DNA of 64,000 nt from Ignavibacteria bacterium (GCA_025612245.1 JAAXKQ010000004.1:310001-374000); one strand, 5' to 3'. Positions 36,240 to 45,341 are shown, counted from the stretch's first letter. Program-made: numbers and translations. Notes: generated from the letters alone by a model not told the origin.

Positions 36240-36313
36240 GGCGGGGTAGCTCAGCCGGTTAGAGCAATGGAATCATAATCCATGTGTCGGGGGTTCGAAT
36301 CCCTCCCCCGCTA
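36240..36313 (+). tRNA. tRNA with CAT anticodon, probably tRNA-Met
   Basis: A complete 74-nt cloverleaf: acceptor GGCGGGG (36240-36246) pairs with CCCCGCT (36306-36312), the D arm is GCTC...GAGC, the anticodon stem ATGGA/TCCAT encloses loop ATCATAA with anticodon CAT, a 5-nt variable loop GTGTC follows, and the T arm GGGGG-TTCGAAT-CCCTC has one G-U pair. The discriminator is A, and CCA is not encoded. G1-U72 is a wobble pair, not the C-A mismatch of an initiator tRNA. The sequence looks like the elongator tRNA-Met, but a tRNA-Ile2 that TilS modifies to read AUA cannot be excluded. Confidence 0.93.
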
Positions 36314-36334
36314 CAATTCAACGGGAGAAGTTAA

Positions 36335-36658
36335 ATGTATACATTTTTAGTATTTATTTCAGTAATAATTGCTGCATTATTGGTAATAATAATACTAATG
36401 CAGTCAAGCAAAGGTGGTGGCTTGGCCGGTACATTCGGTGGAGCAGGCAACCTTGGAACAATGTTTGGCTCAAGGAGGACAGCAGATTTCCTAAGCCGTG
36501 CCACGTGGTGGCTTGCCGGATCTCTGGTAGTTCTTACAATTGTCATTAACTTATTCTTTTTACCGGGGCAGTCCACGGTTGATCAGAGGGAGAGCGTTAT
36601 TCAGAAATCGGGTAATGTTCCAACACAGCCTTCTGTACCGCAGCAGCGCGGCCGTTGA
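36335..36658 (+). CDS. secG: Preprotein translocase subunit SecG
   Basis: An inner-membrane component of the SecYEG channel that helps SecA-driven export. 107 residues with two membrane helices (about 1-22 and 53-75), separated by the conserved loop MQSSKGGGLAGTFGGAG and the FGSRRTADFL region that follows it. The short polar tail is rich in Gln and Pro. GGGAGAAG precedes ATG 36335. It lies 21 bp after the tRNA and probably shares its promoter; a strong terminator follows. Confidence 0.95.
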   Translation: MYTFLVFISVIIAALLVIIILMQSSKGGGLAGTFGGAGNLGTMFGSRRTADFLSRATWWLAGSLVVLTIVINLFFLPGQSTVDQRESVIQKSGNVPTQPSVPQQRGR

Positions 36659-36688
36659 TTTTAAGATAATTTCAAGGTGAGTTAAAAA

Positions 36689-36720
36689 AAGCCCGTTACT
36701 TTGTAACGGGCTTTTTTGTT
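36689..36720 (+). terminator. Terminator after secG
   Basis: A perfect 11-bp stem AAGCCCGTTAC (36689-36699) with GTAACGGGCTT (36703-36713), a TTT loop and a T-run. Confidence 0.95.
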
Positions 36721-36829
36721 TTTAAATGACATAGCAGCGGCAACATGCCGATAGTCCAGGTGGCAAACCGCGGGTAAACGAATCCCCTGGAATTTGCCCA
36801 AAAGTTCCGGAGGAGGAGGGAGGAGAAGT

Positions 36830-36925
36830 GTTGAGTTTTAAGTTTTGAGTTTTAAGTGGGAAAGAGGTTCGAGGGAAAAGGGTTCAAAGTTCAAGGGAGA
36901 GAAGGTTCAAGGTTCAAGGTTTAGG
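36830..36925. repeat. Degenerate short tandem repeats
   Basis: First GAGTTTTAAGTTTTGAGTTTTAAG (two copies of a 14-bp unit), then several copies of GGTTCAAGGTTCAAG with small variations. These are simple repeats of slippage type, with no sign of coding function. Confidence 0.7.
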
Positions 36926-36990
36926 AAAAGCAGAGGAAGAGGGAGAAAGGAAATATCCATGAAGGCTGGGGGTTTGGAATTGTGCAATGA

Positions 36991-37163
36991 ATGAGCCCGC
37001 AGCGCGGGCGAGATGTTTGTAGCCCGGGGCGACTGAACCCCTGGGGAAAAGGATTTTGCCCCAGATCCCCAAAGCTCCGGTCAGGAGCGGCACAGAAGAA
37101 TTATGAATGGAGGCAATGTGGGCGGGTGTAAATGTGTTGGGATTTCTACCGCTAAAAGCGGTA
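36991..37163. repeat. REP-like palindromic cluster
   Basis: Successive short palindromes: GCCCGC-agc-GCGGGC (36995-37009), followed by GAGATGTTTGTAG; GCTCC-ggtca-GGAGC (37074-37088), followed by GGCACA; and TACCGCT-aaa-AGCGGTA (37147-37163). The first two share the form AGC-stem-GCG-rnA, as does the unit at 5089-5109. This resembles dispersed REP-type repeats known in many Bacteroidota genomes. Copy number cannot be judged from one window. Confidence 0.55.
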
Positions 37164-37447
37164 GGGAACGTGTATGTATGCTCAGATTGCGGAGGATGTT
37201 TCCAGCCTGATTTTTTCCCCATTTATGATTCCTATATGAGGATCTTTCGGAGCTTTGAGAATGTGGAGGATCCGTTCCCTGTGGCTTGGGAAATGTGTTA
37301 TGTAAAGTGCTCTGCTTTTACCTTCTTTCATGAATTTAAGGCTACAGATATACATGGACTGCAAATAGAAAACGATTACGTAGCGATTGTTGTGGCGGCC
37401 TATGCCCGGGTAACTCTGCGGCGGTTTGTGGCGGCTTTGACTTTACT

Positions 37448-40400
37448 TCAGACTTCCATTTCCTCTATGCGGCAGATGGATTTGTAATCGCAGTAGCGGC
37501 AGACTTTGGCTTCCCGGTCCTTTAATATTGAAAGGTTGAATTTCCCTTCGGAAATGTTGGCAATGTATTTTTCAATGTTTTCTTCGCAGGCTTTTATGAG
37601 GCTGCTGTTTATGAGTATTGCTTTCTGCTTTTCTTCTTCATTAAGCTCACAAAAGGCTTTGTCCGGCTTAAATGTTACGGCTATTTTACCGAACTCTTCG
37701 GCTTTGAATTTAAGAGAATATATGTATGCCGCAACGGGACTGTAATCTTTTCTGTAAAGAGATTTCAACATTTCTGAGGCTGCGTACATGTATAAAGGGA
37801 GCTGAAGCGAAAGGCCTTGTCTTAATTCCTCGAGGCTTGGCTTCCTGCCGTTTAATTTGTAATCTACAACAGAAAAAATTCCCGCACTTTCGTTAATGTC
37901 AATCCTGTCTATTATGCCTCGGATTTTGTTCTTTCCGATTGTAAAGGTTCTTGCGCCTGAGAGCGTGGAGTCCTTATCTTCGCCTGAAACCGCGCCGAAA
38001 TTGACTTCAAAGAACCTGGGCGTGAGTCCCAGTGTGTCTTCTCTTTCTGCCTCAAGGAACTTGTACAGTATCGAATTTTCTTTTTTACCGCCAATTCCCG
38101 TAATCCTTTCTTTTTCATAAAAAGACATGGGGGCGTACAGGTTGATTTCCCGGAGCTTGCTTTCTGCAATTTCAAATATTAGGGACTTGGCCTGGTTAAA
38201 TTCACTTTCATTGCAGCCGGAAAGCCTGATGCCTTTTTTACACAATTTCGAATAAAATTCAAAAAGAATTGAATGCAGAAGTCTTCCCAGCTCGAATGAT
38301 TCCATATCCTCTGAAGGCTCTTTTATCACCTCAATTCCAAGCACTCTGCCAAGAAAATACCGGAAAGGGCAGAGGGCATAGTCTTCAAGCTGTGTTACTG
38401 AATACTGCTCGCATCCGGAATTACGCAAGGCTTCCAGTGCTTCACTGGAAATTTCTGCCCCGGGCAGATTGTCTTCATCATCATGGCAGGGGTTGAGTAT
38501 TCCAGTGAAAACAGTTTCTTTGAAAGGATCTTTAATTCTTAATGAGCTGACATTTATTGAGTCCTCCAGGTACTCCAGGTTCAAGCGGCCGCCGTCAAGT
38601 GAAGGGAAGTTGCTCCTTGTTTTTTCAATGCCAGCTCTGCCTGCAAGCTTAAGCAGCTCTTCCCTGGAGTAAACCAGATCCTTAAAGTCATTCTCTTTTT
38701 TCAGTCTGGTTTCAAAAAGGCCGCAGAATTCCTTCAGGAAACCGGATTCAACGAGCTCCCGCGATTCATCTTTCAACGGGAAGCTGAAATAAAGTCCCTT
38801 TTCCCACGTGCATAGCGACTGGTAGAAGCGGTAGCGTTCCTCGGTCTGATGCACGGTTTCGTTTTTTACGTAAGAGCCTGAAAAGAAGATTTCGGGGCTA
38901 TAGCGCGTGGGAAGGTCCCCGTCTGAAAGTCCCGCAATAAAAAGATAATCGAACCTTAAGCCCCGGATCTCATCCAGGGTTGTAACCAGGACTCCGGAGT
39001 TGGATTTTTCGCGGACATTAAATCGTGCCGAAGAGACCGCAGTACGGATTTTATCGAGAAAGAAATTCAGGGGAAAGCGTTCGGCCGGTGAGTATTCTTT
39101 TTCGTAGAGTCCGAATATTTCCATGACCGTTTCAAGCAAAGTTGTAACGGCCTTTATGGTTTCTTCCTGCATGCTGCCTGTCTGGCTTAAGAGGCGGCTC
39201 GGAATTCCGAGTTTTTCAATTAAGTCCTGGAAAGAGGACACAAATTCCTTTAAGGTCATCTTTTTCTCAAACGGGCTCAGTAGCTCGTGAAGGAGCCTGA
39301 TCGCCTCCAGGGCCTCCTCATAGATCTTTTTTTCTTTTGCAAGGTAAGTATCCTCATCACATCTCCTGATTGCCTCCCGGAGCCTGTTTAGCCATGAGTC
39401 GTAGCCCGACACAATCTTCAGCCCGGCTGCTGCTTTCATCAGGCTTGAAATGTTTACCTTCCCCGAATCCGGGAAGCCACCGCTTAGGGCGCGGAATATG
39501 TTCTTAAAATAAAAGTCGTTTTCCAGCACTTCCAGGAAGTTAATTATAGAAATTATGGGGGCTGAATTCTTAAGGCGGATCCTGTCTGTCAGGTTAAATG
39601 GAATGCCGTAGCTGGAAAAAATGTCCCTGATTAAGGGGGAATACTTTTCAATCAAATTAAAGGCGACGCATACCCGGTGCGGCTCAGCCTTACCTTCAAG
39701 AAGAAGTGTTTTTATCTCCTTAGCAACAAATTCAATTTCTTTTTCCCTGTTTGCGGCTTCAAGGCGTGTAATCCTGCTTTTGTAGCCGTTAGAGGGTTGT
39801 GAGGGATGCTTTTCAAAGAGGGCGGACTTAACCTTGTCCCTGAAGTCCCCCATGTGCACGTTAGCCCTGTCCTCTGCGATAGAAAACCCCTTAGCGATAA
39901 GCCTGTTATAGCATTCTTTAAGGTGAGAGAAGATAAGAGGGTTAAAGCTATAGTAATCGAAATTTATAAAGACCCTTAAGTTCCCGATGAGTGAAAGGGA
40001 GTTAATGATTTCAATTTCGGGGTTTGTGAATTCATCAAAGCCGTTGATAATTATGAGATCCACCCCGGTATAGGATGCAATGAAGCAATGAAGGAATTCT
40101 TCCCGGCTTAAGGCATTGAGTCCGGCGTAGATGTCGCCTGTTTCCTTAGCCATAAGCTTGCTGCATTTATCCTGGAAAATTCCGTAAATAGCCGCTATAT
40201 CGAGCGCCTTACGGGCCTCCGAGCCTGAGCACTCATCTGCCTGCTGCCTCAGGATATTGGGTGTAACACCGTGCCTTTTATACTCTGAGATGACGTTATG
40301 TATTCTTTCAAGTGTTCCCGGGGGAATTTCGTGTTTATAGTCAGAGAAGTAGCAAAGCTTTTCCTCCGAGGCGCTCTGCTTAAGCAAGACGGCCGAGGCA

Positions 40401-40648
40401 GCCTCGCTTACGGGCTTAAACCTGATTTTATGGTTAAGGAGCCTGGTTGAAAGCGTTCCCAGTGTTTCAATGTGGATATTGCCCGCGGCTTTTAGGGGAC
40501 TGAGGTTTACGAGCTCTTTTTTCTGCAGACGGGCTTTCCTGTTTGTAGGAACTATTAAGAGCAGCTCATGGAGTTTTGACTCTGAGAGCTTCCGGGCAAT
40601 CAGTTCGTCCACGTTTACTGCCGCAATATTTTCTTTTGTCAGTATCAT
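37448..40648 (-). CDS. addB: AddB-like nuclease with Fe-S cluster, partner AddA absent from window
   Basis: A 1066-residue protein of the AddB/RexB group, whose members pair with the helicase-nuclease AddA in double-strand break repair. The N-terminal two thirds resemble an inactive UvrD-like helicase without Walker A (LLIVPTNRKARLQ). The C-terminal PD-(D/E)xK nuclease shows GRLLHSILFEF, GIIDRID and VVDYKL. Four cysteines match the AddB [4Fe-4S] staple: Cys760 (ALCPFRYFLG) and Cys1050-x2-Cys1053-x5-Cys1059. ATG 40648 follows AAGGT. It lies 65 bp downstream of the CYTH gene. No addA lies next to it on either side, which is unusual for a gene normally paired. Confidence 0.87.
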   Translation of the reverse strand: MILTKENIAAVNVDELIARKLSESKLHELLLIVPTNRKARLQKKELVNLSPLKAAGNIHIETLGTLSTRLLNHKIRFKPVSEAASAVLLKQSASEEKLCYFSDYKHEIPPGTLERIHNVISEYKRHGVTPNILRQQADECSGSEARKALDIAAIYGIFQDKCSKLMAKETGDIYAGLNALSREEFLHCFIASYTGVDLIIINGFDEFTNPEIEIINSLSLIGNLRVFINFDYYSFNPLIFSHLKECYNRLIAKGFSIAEDRANVHMGDFRDKVKSALFEKHPSQPSNGYKSRITRLEAANREKEIEFVAKEIKTLLLEGKAEPHRVCVAFNLIEKYSPLIRDIFSSYGIPFNLTDRIRLKNSAPIISIINFLEVLENDFYFKNIFRALSGGFPDSGKVNISSLMKAAAGLKIVSGYDSWLNRLREAIRRCDEDTYLAKEKKIYEEALEAIRLLHELLSPFEKKMTLKEFVSSFQDLIEKLGIPSRLLSQTGSMQEETIKAVTTLLETVMEIFGLYEKEYSPAERFPLNFFLDKIRTAVSSARFNVREKSNSGVLVTTLDEIRGLRFDYLFIAGLSDGDLPTRYSPEIFFSGSYVKNETVHQTEERYRFYQSLCTWEKGLYFSFPLKDESRELVESGFLKEFCGLFETRLKKENDFKDLVYSREELLKLAGRAGIEKTRSNFPSLDGGRLNLEYLEDSINVSSLRIKDPFKETVFTGILNPCHDDEDNLPGAEISSEALEALRNSGCEQYSVTQLEDYALCPFRYFLGRVLGIEVIKEPSEDMESFELGRLLHSILFEFYSKLCKKGIRLSGCNESEFNQAKSLIFEIAESKLREINLYAPMSFYEKERITGIGGKKENSILYKFLEAEREDTLGLTPRFFEVNFGAVSGEDKDSTLSGARTFTIGKNKIRGIIDRIDINESAGIFSVVDYKLNGRKPSLEELRQGLSLQLPLYMYAASEMLKSLYRKDYSPVAAYIYSLKFKAEEFGKIAVTFKPDKAFCELNEEEKQKAILINSSLIKACEENIEKYIANISEGKFNLSILKDREAKVCRYCDYKSICRIEEMEV

Positions 40649-40713
40649 CGGTTTTACCTTGCCGGATAAAAAAAAGAGTTCGCCCTTCCGGAATTCTTGT
40701 GGGGGAAAAACAG

Positions 40714-41226
40714 TTACTGTGCTTCCTTTTCCTTCATTAGATTCCTGTATGAGCTCCTGATCTGGCTTTCAAAATCGAGCCCGAGAATTCTTACCATGCT
40801 ATCGAAGCGCTTTTGAGCGTCTTTTTTGCCTGAAAGCACCAGGGTTTCCAGTTCCAGGAAATATCCAAGTCCTTTTACCTTATCGAGGTGAATTCGTGTA
40901 TTATCGTAGAGCCAGAGTTCGCGTTTTTTCTCAACTATGGTTTCAATTTCCAGAATATTATTAAAAAAATCGGGCACTTTTTTCCCCGAGAGGAGTATAA
41001 CTTCATAGTTTGACCAGCGTGTTTCACCCGATTCGACGCGGTTATACTTAATAAGCTCGATCCTGTCGTCCTTTATGATACGCATTTTTAGAAGGCCGGC
41101 GGGTGACTTATAATAAATATCTTTTTGAGAGAGTATCCCCTTAAATTCGGCACCTATTGCCTGCAGAATGGATTTGACTTTCTTATGGGAAGGCAGGGCG
41201 ACCTTGATTTCAAGATTTACTGGCAT
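40714..41226 (-). CDS. CYTH-domain protein (class IV adenylate cyclase-like)
   Basis: 170 residues forming one CYTH (triphosphate tunnel) domain. Proteins of this fold bind triphosphates such as ATP or tripolyphosphate with a ring of Lys/Arg/Glu and two metals. The N-terminus VNLEIKVALP is the CyaB-type signature (the first Glu of ExExK is Asn, as common in this branch). Conserved charged strands follow: LLKMRIIKDD, ELIKYNR, TRIHLDKVKGLGYFLELE. Activity could be adenylate cyclase, thiamine triphosphatase or tripolyphosphatase; sequence does not choose. AAAAGGA precedes ATG 41226. It is probably co-transcribed with the addB-like gene. Confidence 0.9.
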   Translation of the reverse strand: MPVNLEIKVALPSHKKVKSILQAIGAEFKGILSQKDIYYKSPAGLLKMRIIKDDRIELIKYNRVESGETRWSNYEVILLSGKKVPDFFNNILEIETIVEKKRELWLYDNTRIHLDKVKGLGYFLELETLVLSGKKDAQKRFDSMVRILGLDFESQIRSSYRNLMKEKEAQ

Positions 41227-41318
41227 TGTTCCTTTTGACGGTTTAAAATGAATAATTTTATTTGTAACTTAGGCTGCGGTTTACCCGCAAAAACAGGTAC
41301 TAAGTTATCATTTATGTG

Positions 41319-41348
41319 TTGACAGATATATTCTTTTGTATTTAAAAT
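41319..41348 (+). promoter_or_regulatory. Promoter of the gene at 41368
   Basis: TTGACA (41319-41324), 18 bp, TAAAAT (41343-41348), ending 20 bp before the ATG. Confidence 0.55.
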
Positions 41349-41367
41349 ACAATAAAAGCAAAGAAGT

Positions 41368-42012
41368 ATGAAGAAAATATTTTTTATAATATTGATTTTG
41401 CCGTTCCTGGCCTTAAAGGCGCAGAAGCTTGGCGAAATGGCTCCTGAAAAACCGCTGGAGAATTTCCCGAAAAATTCCTGGGGAGTGGATTTTATGTTCG
41501 GTGAAGGGGGCTTTGGTCTTGGTACTTTTTACCGGCACAATTTGTCCAGTGCGCTCACAGGATTTGTCGATTTTTCCATATCCGAGGCCAAAGATGACCA
41601 GGAGATGGAATACTACGATTATTTCCGTCAGGAGTACGTCACTTATAACAAAAAGAACAGGATATTCCTTCTTCCTGTGAATTTCGGACTTCAGCAGAGG
41701 CTTTTTGAGCACTCGATAACCGAAAACCTGCGCCCTTATATTAATTTTGGTGTAGGCCCTTCAATTGTAATTACCACTCCTTATGAAAAGGAGTTTTTCA
41801 ATTCCTTCGGCAGTGCGCAGGCAAAGTACACGGCAGGCGGGTACGTGGGGCTCGGGGCCAATTTCGGCCTGGATAAGTCGAGCCTTCTGGGCATTAATCT
41901 CAGGTATTACGTGATCCACTTTTTTGACAAAGGTGTTGAGAGCCTGAACAACAAGTTCCAGAAAAACCTGGGCGGATTTTATCTTACGATCAATCTTGGG
42001 ATTATGTATTGA
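41368..42012 (+). CDS. Predicted outer membrane beta-barrel protein
   Basis: 214 residues. A signal peptide (1-18, ending LALKAQ) is followed by alternating hydrophobic/polar strands characteristic of small outer membrane barrels (LGTFYRHNLSSALTGFVDFS, FLLPVNFGLQQRLF, YVGLGANFGLD) and an aromatic last strand (GGFYLTINLGIMY). The predicted barrel would have about eight strands, with an acidic loop near residues 75-85. No enzymatic motif is visible. A TTGACA promoter lies just upstream, and the next gene overlaps its stop (TTGA), so the two are translationally coupled. Function unknown. Confidence 0.85.
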   Translation: MKKIFFIILILPFLALKAQKLGEMAPEKPLENFPKNSWGVDFMFGEGGFGLGTFYRHNLSSALTGFVDFSISEAKDDQEMEYYDYFRQEYVTYNKKNRIFLLPVNFGLQQRLFEHSITENLRPYINFGVGPSIVITTPYEKEFFNSFGSAQAKYTAGGYVGLGANFGLDKSSLLGINLRYYVIHFFDKGVESLNNKFQKNLGGFYLTINLGIMY

Positions 42013-42740
42013 AGGACCCGACACCTGCTTTCAAAGGCTTCAGCAAGGACGCCTTTTCATTTCTGTGCGAATTAAGGGATAATAATAACCTCCAGTGGTT
42101 TAATGCCAACCGGCAGAGATACCAGGACTCACTGGTCAGGCCTGCCAGGGCATTTATTACGGAGATGGGGCAGTTCTTTAACCGCCTTTATCCTGCCATA
42201 AGGACAGAGCCCAAATTTAACGAAACCATCATGAGGATTAATAAGGATCTGAGGTTTTCCAAAGGGGAGCCTTACAGGACGTATTTCCTCATCCATTTCG
42301 GCCGCTTTAAGCTCGACTGCGAATTTTACGTTTCCTTTGAGGCTGAGTCATTTGACGCAGGGCTTTTTATCAATAACTCGGCTAAAGACCCAAATTTCCA
42401 TTTTAAGGACAACCTGGTCAAATATCCCAGGGAATTCTTAAGAGTGCTGGAGCAGTACAAGATCAATCATAATTTTGAGCTCTACGATCTTGTAAAAAGC
42501 CCGGCTCTATTGGAAAAACACTTAAACGGAGAAGATCACCTGGAGTTACTGAAGGGCCTAAAAATGATGCTCATTCAGAAGTCCTTTTCCCCTGAAGAAG
42601 AGCTTTTGTATTCGCCCGATTTTATCTTGGAGGCCGTAAAAATCTTCTCTGTCCTTTTTCCGGTCTACTGTTTCGGGGCGTTTCCAGAACCGCTCAGGAT
42701 GATAGAGGAATTTGAGGAACAATTCGGAATGATGCTCTAG
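42009..42740 (+). CDS. DUF2461 (TIGR02453) family protein
   Basis: 243 residues, cytoplasmic. It matches the DUF2461 family over its full length: FKGFSKDAFSFLCEL, the WFNANRQRYQD motif near the N-terminus, INKDLRFSKGEPYRTYF and the FYVSFEAESF segment. The biochemical role of the family is not established. The start appears to be TTG at 42009, overlapping the stop of the preceding barrel gene (TTGA). Proteins of this family are often encoded singly, so the overlap is notable but may be accidental. Confidence 0.85.
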   Translation: MKDPTPAFKGFSKDAFSFLCELRDNNNLQWFNANRQRYQDSLVRPARAFITEMGQFFNRLYPAIRTEPKFNETIMRINKDLRFSKGEPYRTYFLIHFGRFKLDCEFYVSFEAESFDAGLFINNSAKDPNFHFKDNLVKYPREFLRVLEQYKINHNFELYDLVKSPALLEKHLNGEDHLELLKGLKMMLIQKSFSPEEELLYSPDFILEAVKIFSVLFPVYCFGAFPEPLRMIEEFEEQFGMML

Positions 42741-42857
42741 GCGAAACTCGGCCTAAAGCCCCCCAAAATGCCTTTTTGAAATCAATAATGGAATCTTTAT
42801 ATTCCACTAACACAAATCCTATAATTTACGATACTGCAAACAATGGGAAGTGAAATT

Positions 42858-43778
42858 ATGGCTTCCATATCCATGGAAGAAAAAGAAAAGAAGAGAGTTG
42901 CCTCCAGTTCTTTAATAGCAGCTGTTTTTCTCACGTCTTTTAAGCTTGTTGTAGGAATTTCAACAAACAGTCTGGGTATCTTGTCTGAAGCTGCACATTC
43001 GGGGCTGGATCTGGTGGCGGCGCTGGTTACATACATAGCAATCAGGATGTCCAGTAAGCCTGCCGATGAGGAACATCACTTCGGTCACGGGAAAATGGAA
43101 AATATTTCGGCGCTCTTTGAGACCGTACTACTCCTTATAACGTGCTTCTGGATCATTTCGGAAGTAATTAAAAGGCTTACAGGTGCTCAAATGGAAGTGG
43201 AGGTAAACTTCTGGAGTTTCCTGGTAATACTGACCTCAATGGGCATTGACATTTCGAGGTCAAATTCACTTCGCAGGATTGCAAAAAAGTACAAAAGCCA
43301 GGCCCTTGAAGCCGATGCGCTTCACTTTTCTTCCGACATCTTCAGCTCGGGAGTTGTACTTATAGGTCTTGCCGGCTATGCCATTGGGTTTCACTATGCA
43401 GATTCCATTGCAGCCTTAATTGTAGCAATTATTGTCATATTCATCAGCCTGCAGTTAGGCAGGAGGTCCATTGACGTTCTGCTGGACAAGGCACCCGAAG
43501 GCATTAAGGAGAAGGTTTCGAGGATTGTTTCCAGGACCCCGGAAGTTCTTCAGTGGCACGATATCAGGGTCAGAAATTCCGGGGCGAACGTGCTCGTTGA
43601 ACTCAAGATACACGTAGCACCAAACTTATCAATTAATAAAGCGCATGAAATTTCGCACAGGGTGGAAGAATCCATCTGCAGTGAAATTGAAAAATGCGAA
43701 GTTCAAATCCACATTGAACCCGAGGAAACTTTACACGTAAAAAGGTGGAAGCACAAGGGCTGGAACCGCCGGAAGTAA
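42858..43778 (+). CDS. Cation diffusion facilitator (CDF) family transporter
   Basis: A metal ion/proton antiporter of the inner membrane. Six helices are visible, with the metal-site residues in SEAAHSGLDLVAAL (helix II) and EADALHFSSDIFSSG (helix V), the HFGHGKMEN loop after helix II, and a C-terminal cytoplasmic ferredoxin-like domain (HDIRVRNSGANVLVELKIHV). The substrate (Zn, Fe, Mn or Cd) cannot be fixed: helix II carries His/Asp and helix V Asp/Asp-like positions. ATG 42858 is preceded by GGGAAGTG and is preferred; an ATG at 42843 would add five residues. TATAAT at about 42811 may be its -10. Confidence 0.93.
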   Translation: MASISMEEKEKKRVASSSLIAAVFLTSFKLVVGISTNSLGILSEAAHSGLDLVAALVTYIAIRMSSKPADEEHHFGHGKMENISALFETVLLLITCFWIISEVIKRLTGAQMEVEVNFWSFLVILTSMGIDISRSNSLRRIAKKYKSQALEADALHFSSDIFSSGVVLIGLAGYAIGFHYADSIAALIVAIIVIFISLQLGRRSIDVLLDKAPEGIKEKVSRIVSRTPEVLQWHDIRVRNSGANVLVELKIHVAPNLSINKAHEISHRVEESICSEIEKCEVQIHIEPEETLHVKRWKHKGWNRRK

Positions 43779-43853
43779 GTTGAGTCAGGGAAATTTAATT
43801 TCCTGAAAGAAAATGAGTTTACTTGGGGTCCATTCAACTATTTCAATTACACT

Positions 43854-45332
43854 ATGAAAAATCTACTAACGCTAATTATTATCGGTTTCATTATGACAGT
43901 CTCAGTTAAAGCTCAGGAAGTCAGGTTCAGCCAGGACCTGTATAATACTTATGAACAGTACAGGGAAAACGGCATTCAGCATAAAAGGTTTAAGCGTTCT
44001 GACATAGAGCCGCTTATTGAGAAGGTAAAAAGGAATAAGTTTTTTAACGTTAAGACACTGGGGCATTCTGCCGAGGGGCGGGAAATTGACCTGATTACAG
44101 CGGGCAAAGGAAAAACAAAAGTCCTCTTATGGTCGCAGATGCACGGCGATGAATCTACGGCAACAATGGCACTCTTCGACATCTTTAATTTCCTTTCCGC
44201 AAGCGACAGCCTCGATCCTTTCCGGAAAGAGCTCTTAAGCCGTCTGACACTTTGCTTTATCCCGATGCTGAACCCTGACGGGGCGGAGAGGTTCCAGAGA
44301 AGAAATGCTCTCGACATAGATATTAACCGCGATGCCGTAAGGCTGCAGAGTCCTGAATCAGTGATATTAAAAGGCGTAAGAGACAGCCTTAAGGCCGACT
44401 TTGGTTTCAACCTGCACGACCAGAGTACAAGGCACTCTGCGGGCAAAAGCTTCAAGGTTGCCTCGCTTTCATTCCTTGCTCCTCCGGTCGATTACGAAAG
44501 AAGCGTTAACCCTGTAAGGGAAAGGGCAATGAAAGTAATTGTAAACATGCATGACCGCCTCTCGGCGTTCATACCGGGGCACATGGCAAAGTACCCGGAT
44601 GACTTTGAGCCCAGGGCATTTGGCGACAACATGCAGCGCTGGGGCACCAGTACGATACTGATTGAATCCGGCGGCTGGCATACGGATTATGAAAAACAGT
44701 TCCTGAGAAAAATGAACTACATTGGAATTTTATCCTCAATTTTCAGCATTGCAACGGGCAGCTATGACGGCCTTAGTATTGAGGACTACTATAAAATACC
44801 GGACAACGCGGACTTTATATTTGACCTTCTGCTCAGGAACCTGACTCTTAATGTAAAAGACAGCACATTCAAGGCCGACCTTGGTGTAAACCGTTTCGAG
44901 GCCGCTGCAGGCAACAAGCCGTATTTCCACGGGCTTATTGAAGACGTTGGGGATCTTTCGACCTTCTTTGGTTTTGAGGATTATGACTGCAGCAGCATGG
45001 AAGCTTTTCCCGGAAAAGCAGATCCTACTGTCTATAAGGACCTGGATGAAGTAAAGAGCCTGAATTTCCTTGAGCTCCTCAAAAAGGGTGTTACGGCAAT
45101 AAGGGTTAGAAAAGAAGCACTCAAGGGAAGGTACTCGTTTTTCCCGCTTAACCTGATCGGCGTGGATGAGAATGGGAACCCCGGGCAGCCTGAGGGTGAA
45201 TTTAAGCCGGGGGCACCGGCCAACCTGGTGATCTATCAGAATGGTACGGCACGCTTTGCAGTCGTAAACGGTTTTATCTATGACTTAAAGACAATGAGCA
45301 ATAACGTTTATAACGGTCTGATATTGCAATAA
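43854..45332 (+). CDS. Secreted M14-family zinc carboxypeptidase-like protein
   Basis: 492 residues with a signal peptide (1-20, ending SVKAQ). The zinc-peptidase M14 fold is shown by HSAEGREIDLI, the metal-binding His97-x2-Glu100 in QMHGDEST, FIPMLNPDGAERF with its RNALDIDINRD follow-up, the third ligand His in GFNLHDQ, and a late glutamate in STILIESGGW that may be the catalytic base. The C-terminal ~150 residues are an extra domain with VDENGNPG, possibly an amidohydrolase-like or carbohydrate-binding unit. It is probably periplasmic and cleaves peptides or peptidoglycan crossbridges. The gene stands alone, ahead of the ECF sigma operon. Confidence 0.88.
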   Translation: MKNLLTLIIIGFIMTVSVKAQEVRFSQDLYNTYEQYRENGIQHKRFKRSDIEPLIEKVKRNKFFNVKTLGHSAEGREIDLITAGKGKTKVLLWSQMHGDESTATMALFDIFNFLSASDSLDPFRKELLSRLTLCFIPMLNPDGAERFQRRNALDIDINRDAVRLQSPESVILKGVRDSLKADFGFNLHDQSTRHSAGKSFKVASLSFLAPPVDYERSVNPVRERAMKVIVNMHDRLSAFIPGHMAKYPDDFEPRAFGDNMQRWGTSTILIESGGWHTDYEKQFLRKMNYIGILSSIFSIATGSYDGLSIEDYYKIPDNADFIFDLLLRNLTLNVKDSTFKADLGVNRFEAAAGNKPYFHGLIEDVGDLSTFFGFEDYDCSSMEAFPGKADPTVYKDLDEVKSLNFLELLKKGVTAIRVRKEALKGRYSFFPLNLIGVDENGNPGQPEGEFKPGAPANLVIYQNGTARFAVVNGFIYDLKTMSNNVYNGLILQ

Positions 45333-45341
45333 TATTTGCAA

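Larger units (their letters stand above)
36721..37447. other. Repeat-bearing intergenic region without a credible gene
   Basis: Between the secG terminator and the addB stop. It holds a low-complexity tract (36830-36925), REP-like palindromes (36991-37163) and unplaced sequence. Frames of 102 residues (minus) and 126 residues (plus) are open here but run through the palindromes and have no family features, so I do not call them genes. Confidence 0.6.

Noticed and set aside
36240-36313. Reading the CAT-anticodon tRNA as tRNA-Ile2, the TilS substrate, or as initiator tRNA
   Set aside because: The acceptor has a G1-U72 pair rather than the initiator C-A mismatch, and the loop and variable region look like elongator tRNA-Met. 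tRNA-Ile2 remains possible but is not favoured.
37107-37487. A 126-residue frame on the plus strand, and a 102-residue frame at 36914-37222 on the minus strand
   Set aside because: Both run through REP-like palindromes and low-complexity sequence, and the plus frame overlaps the C-terminus of the addB-like gene. No motif supports them.
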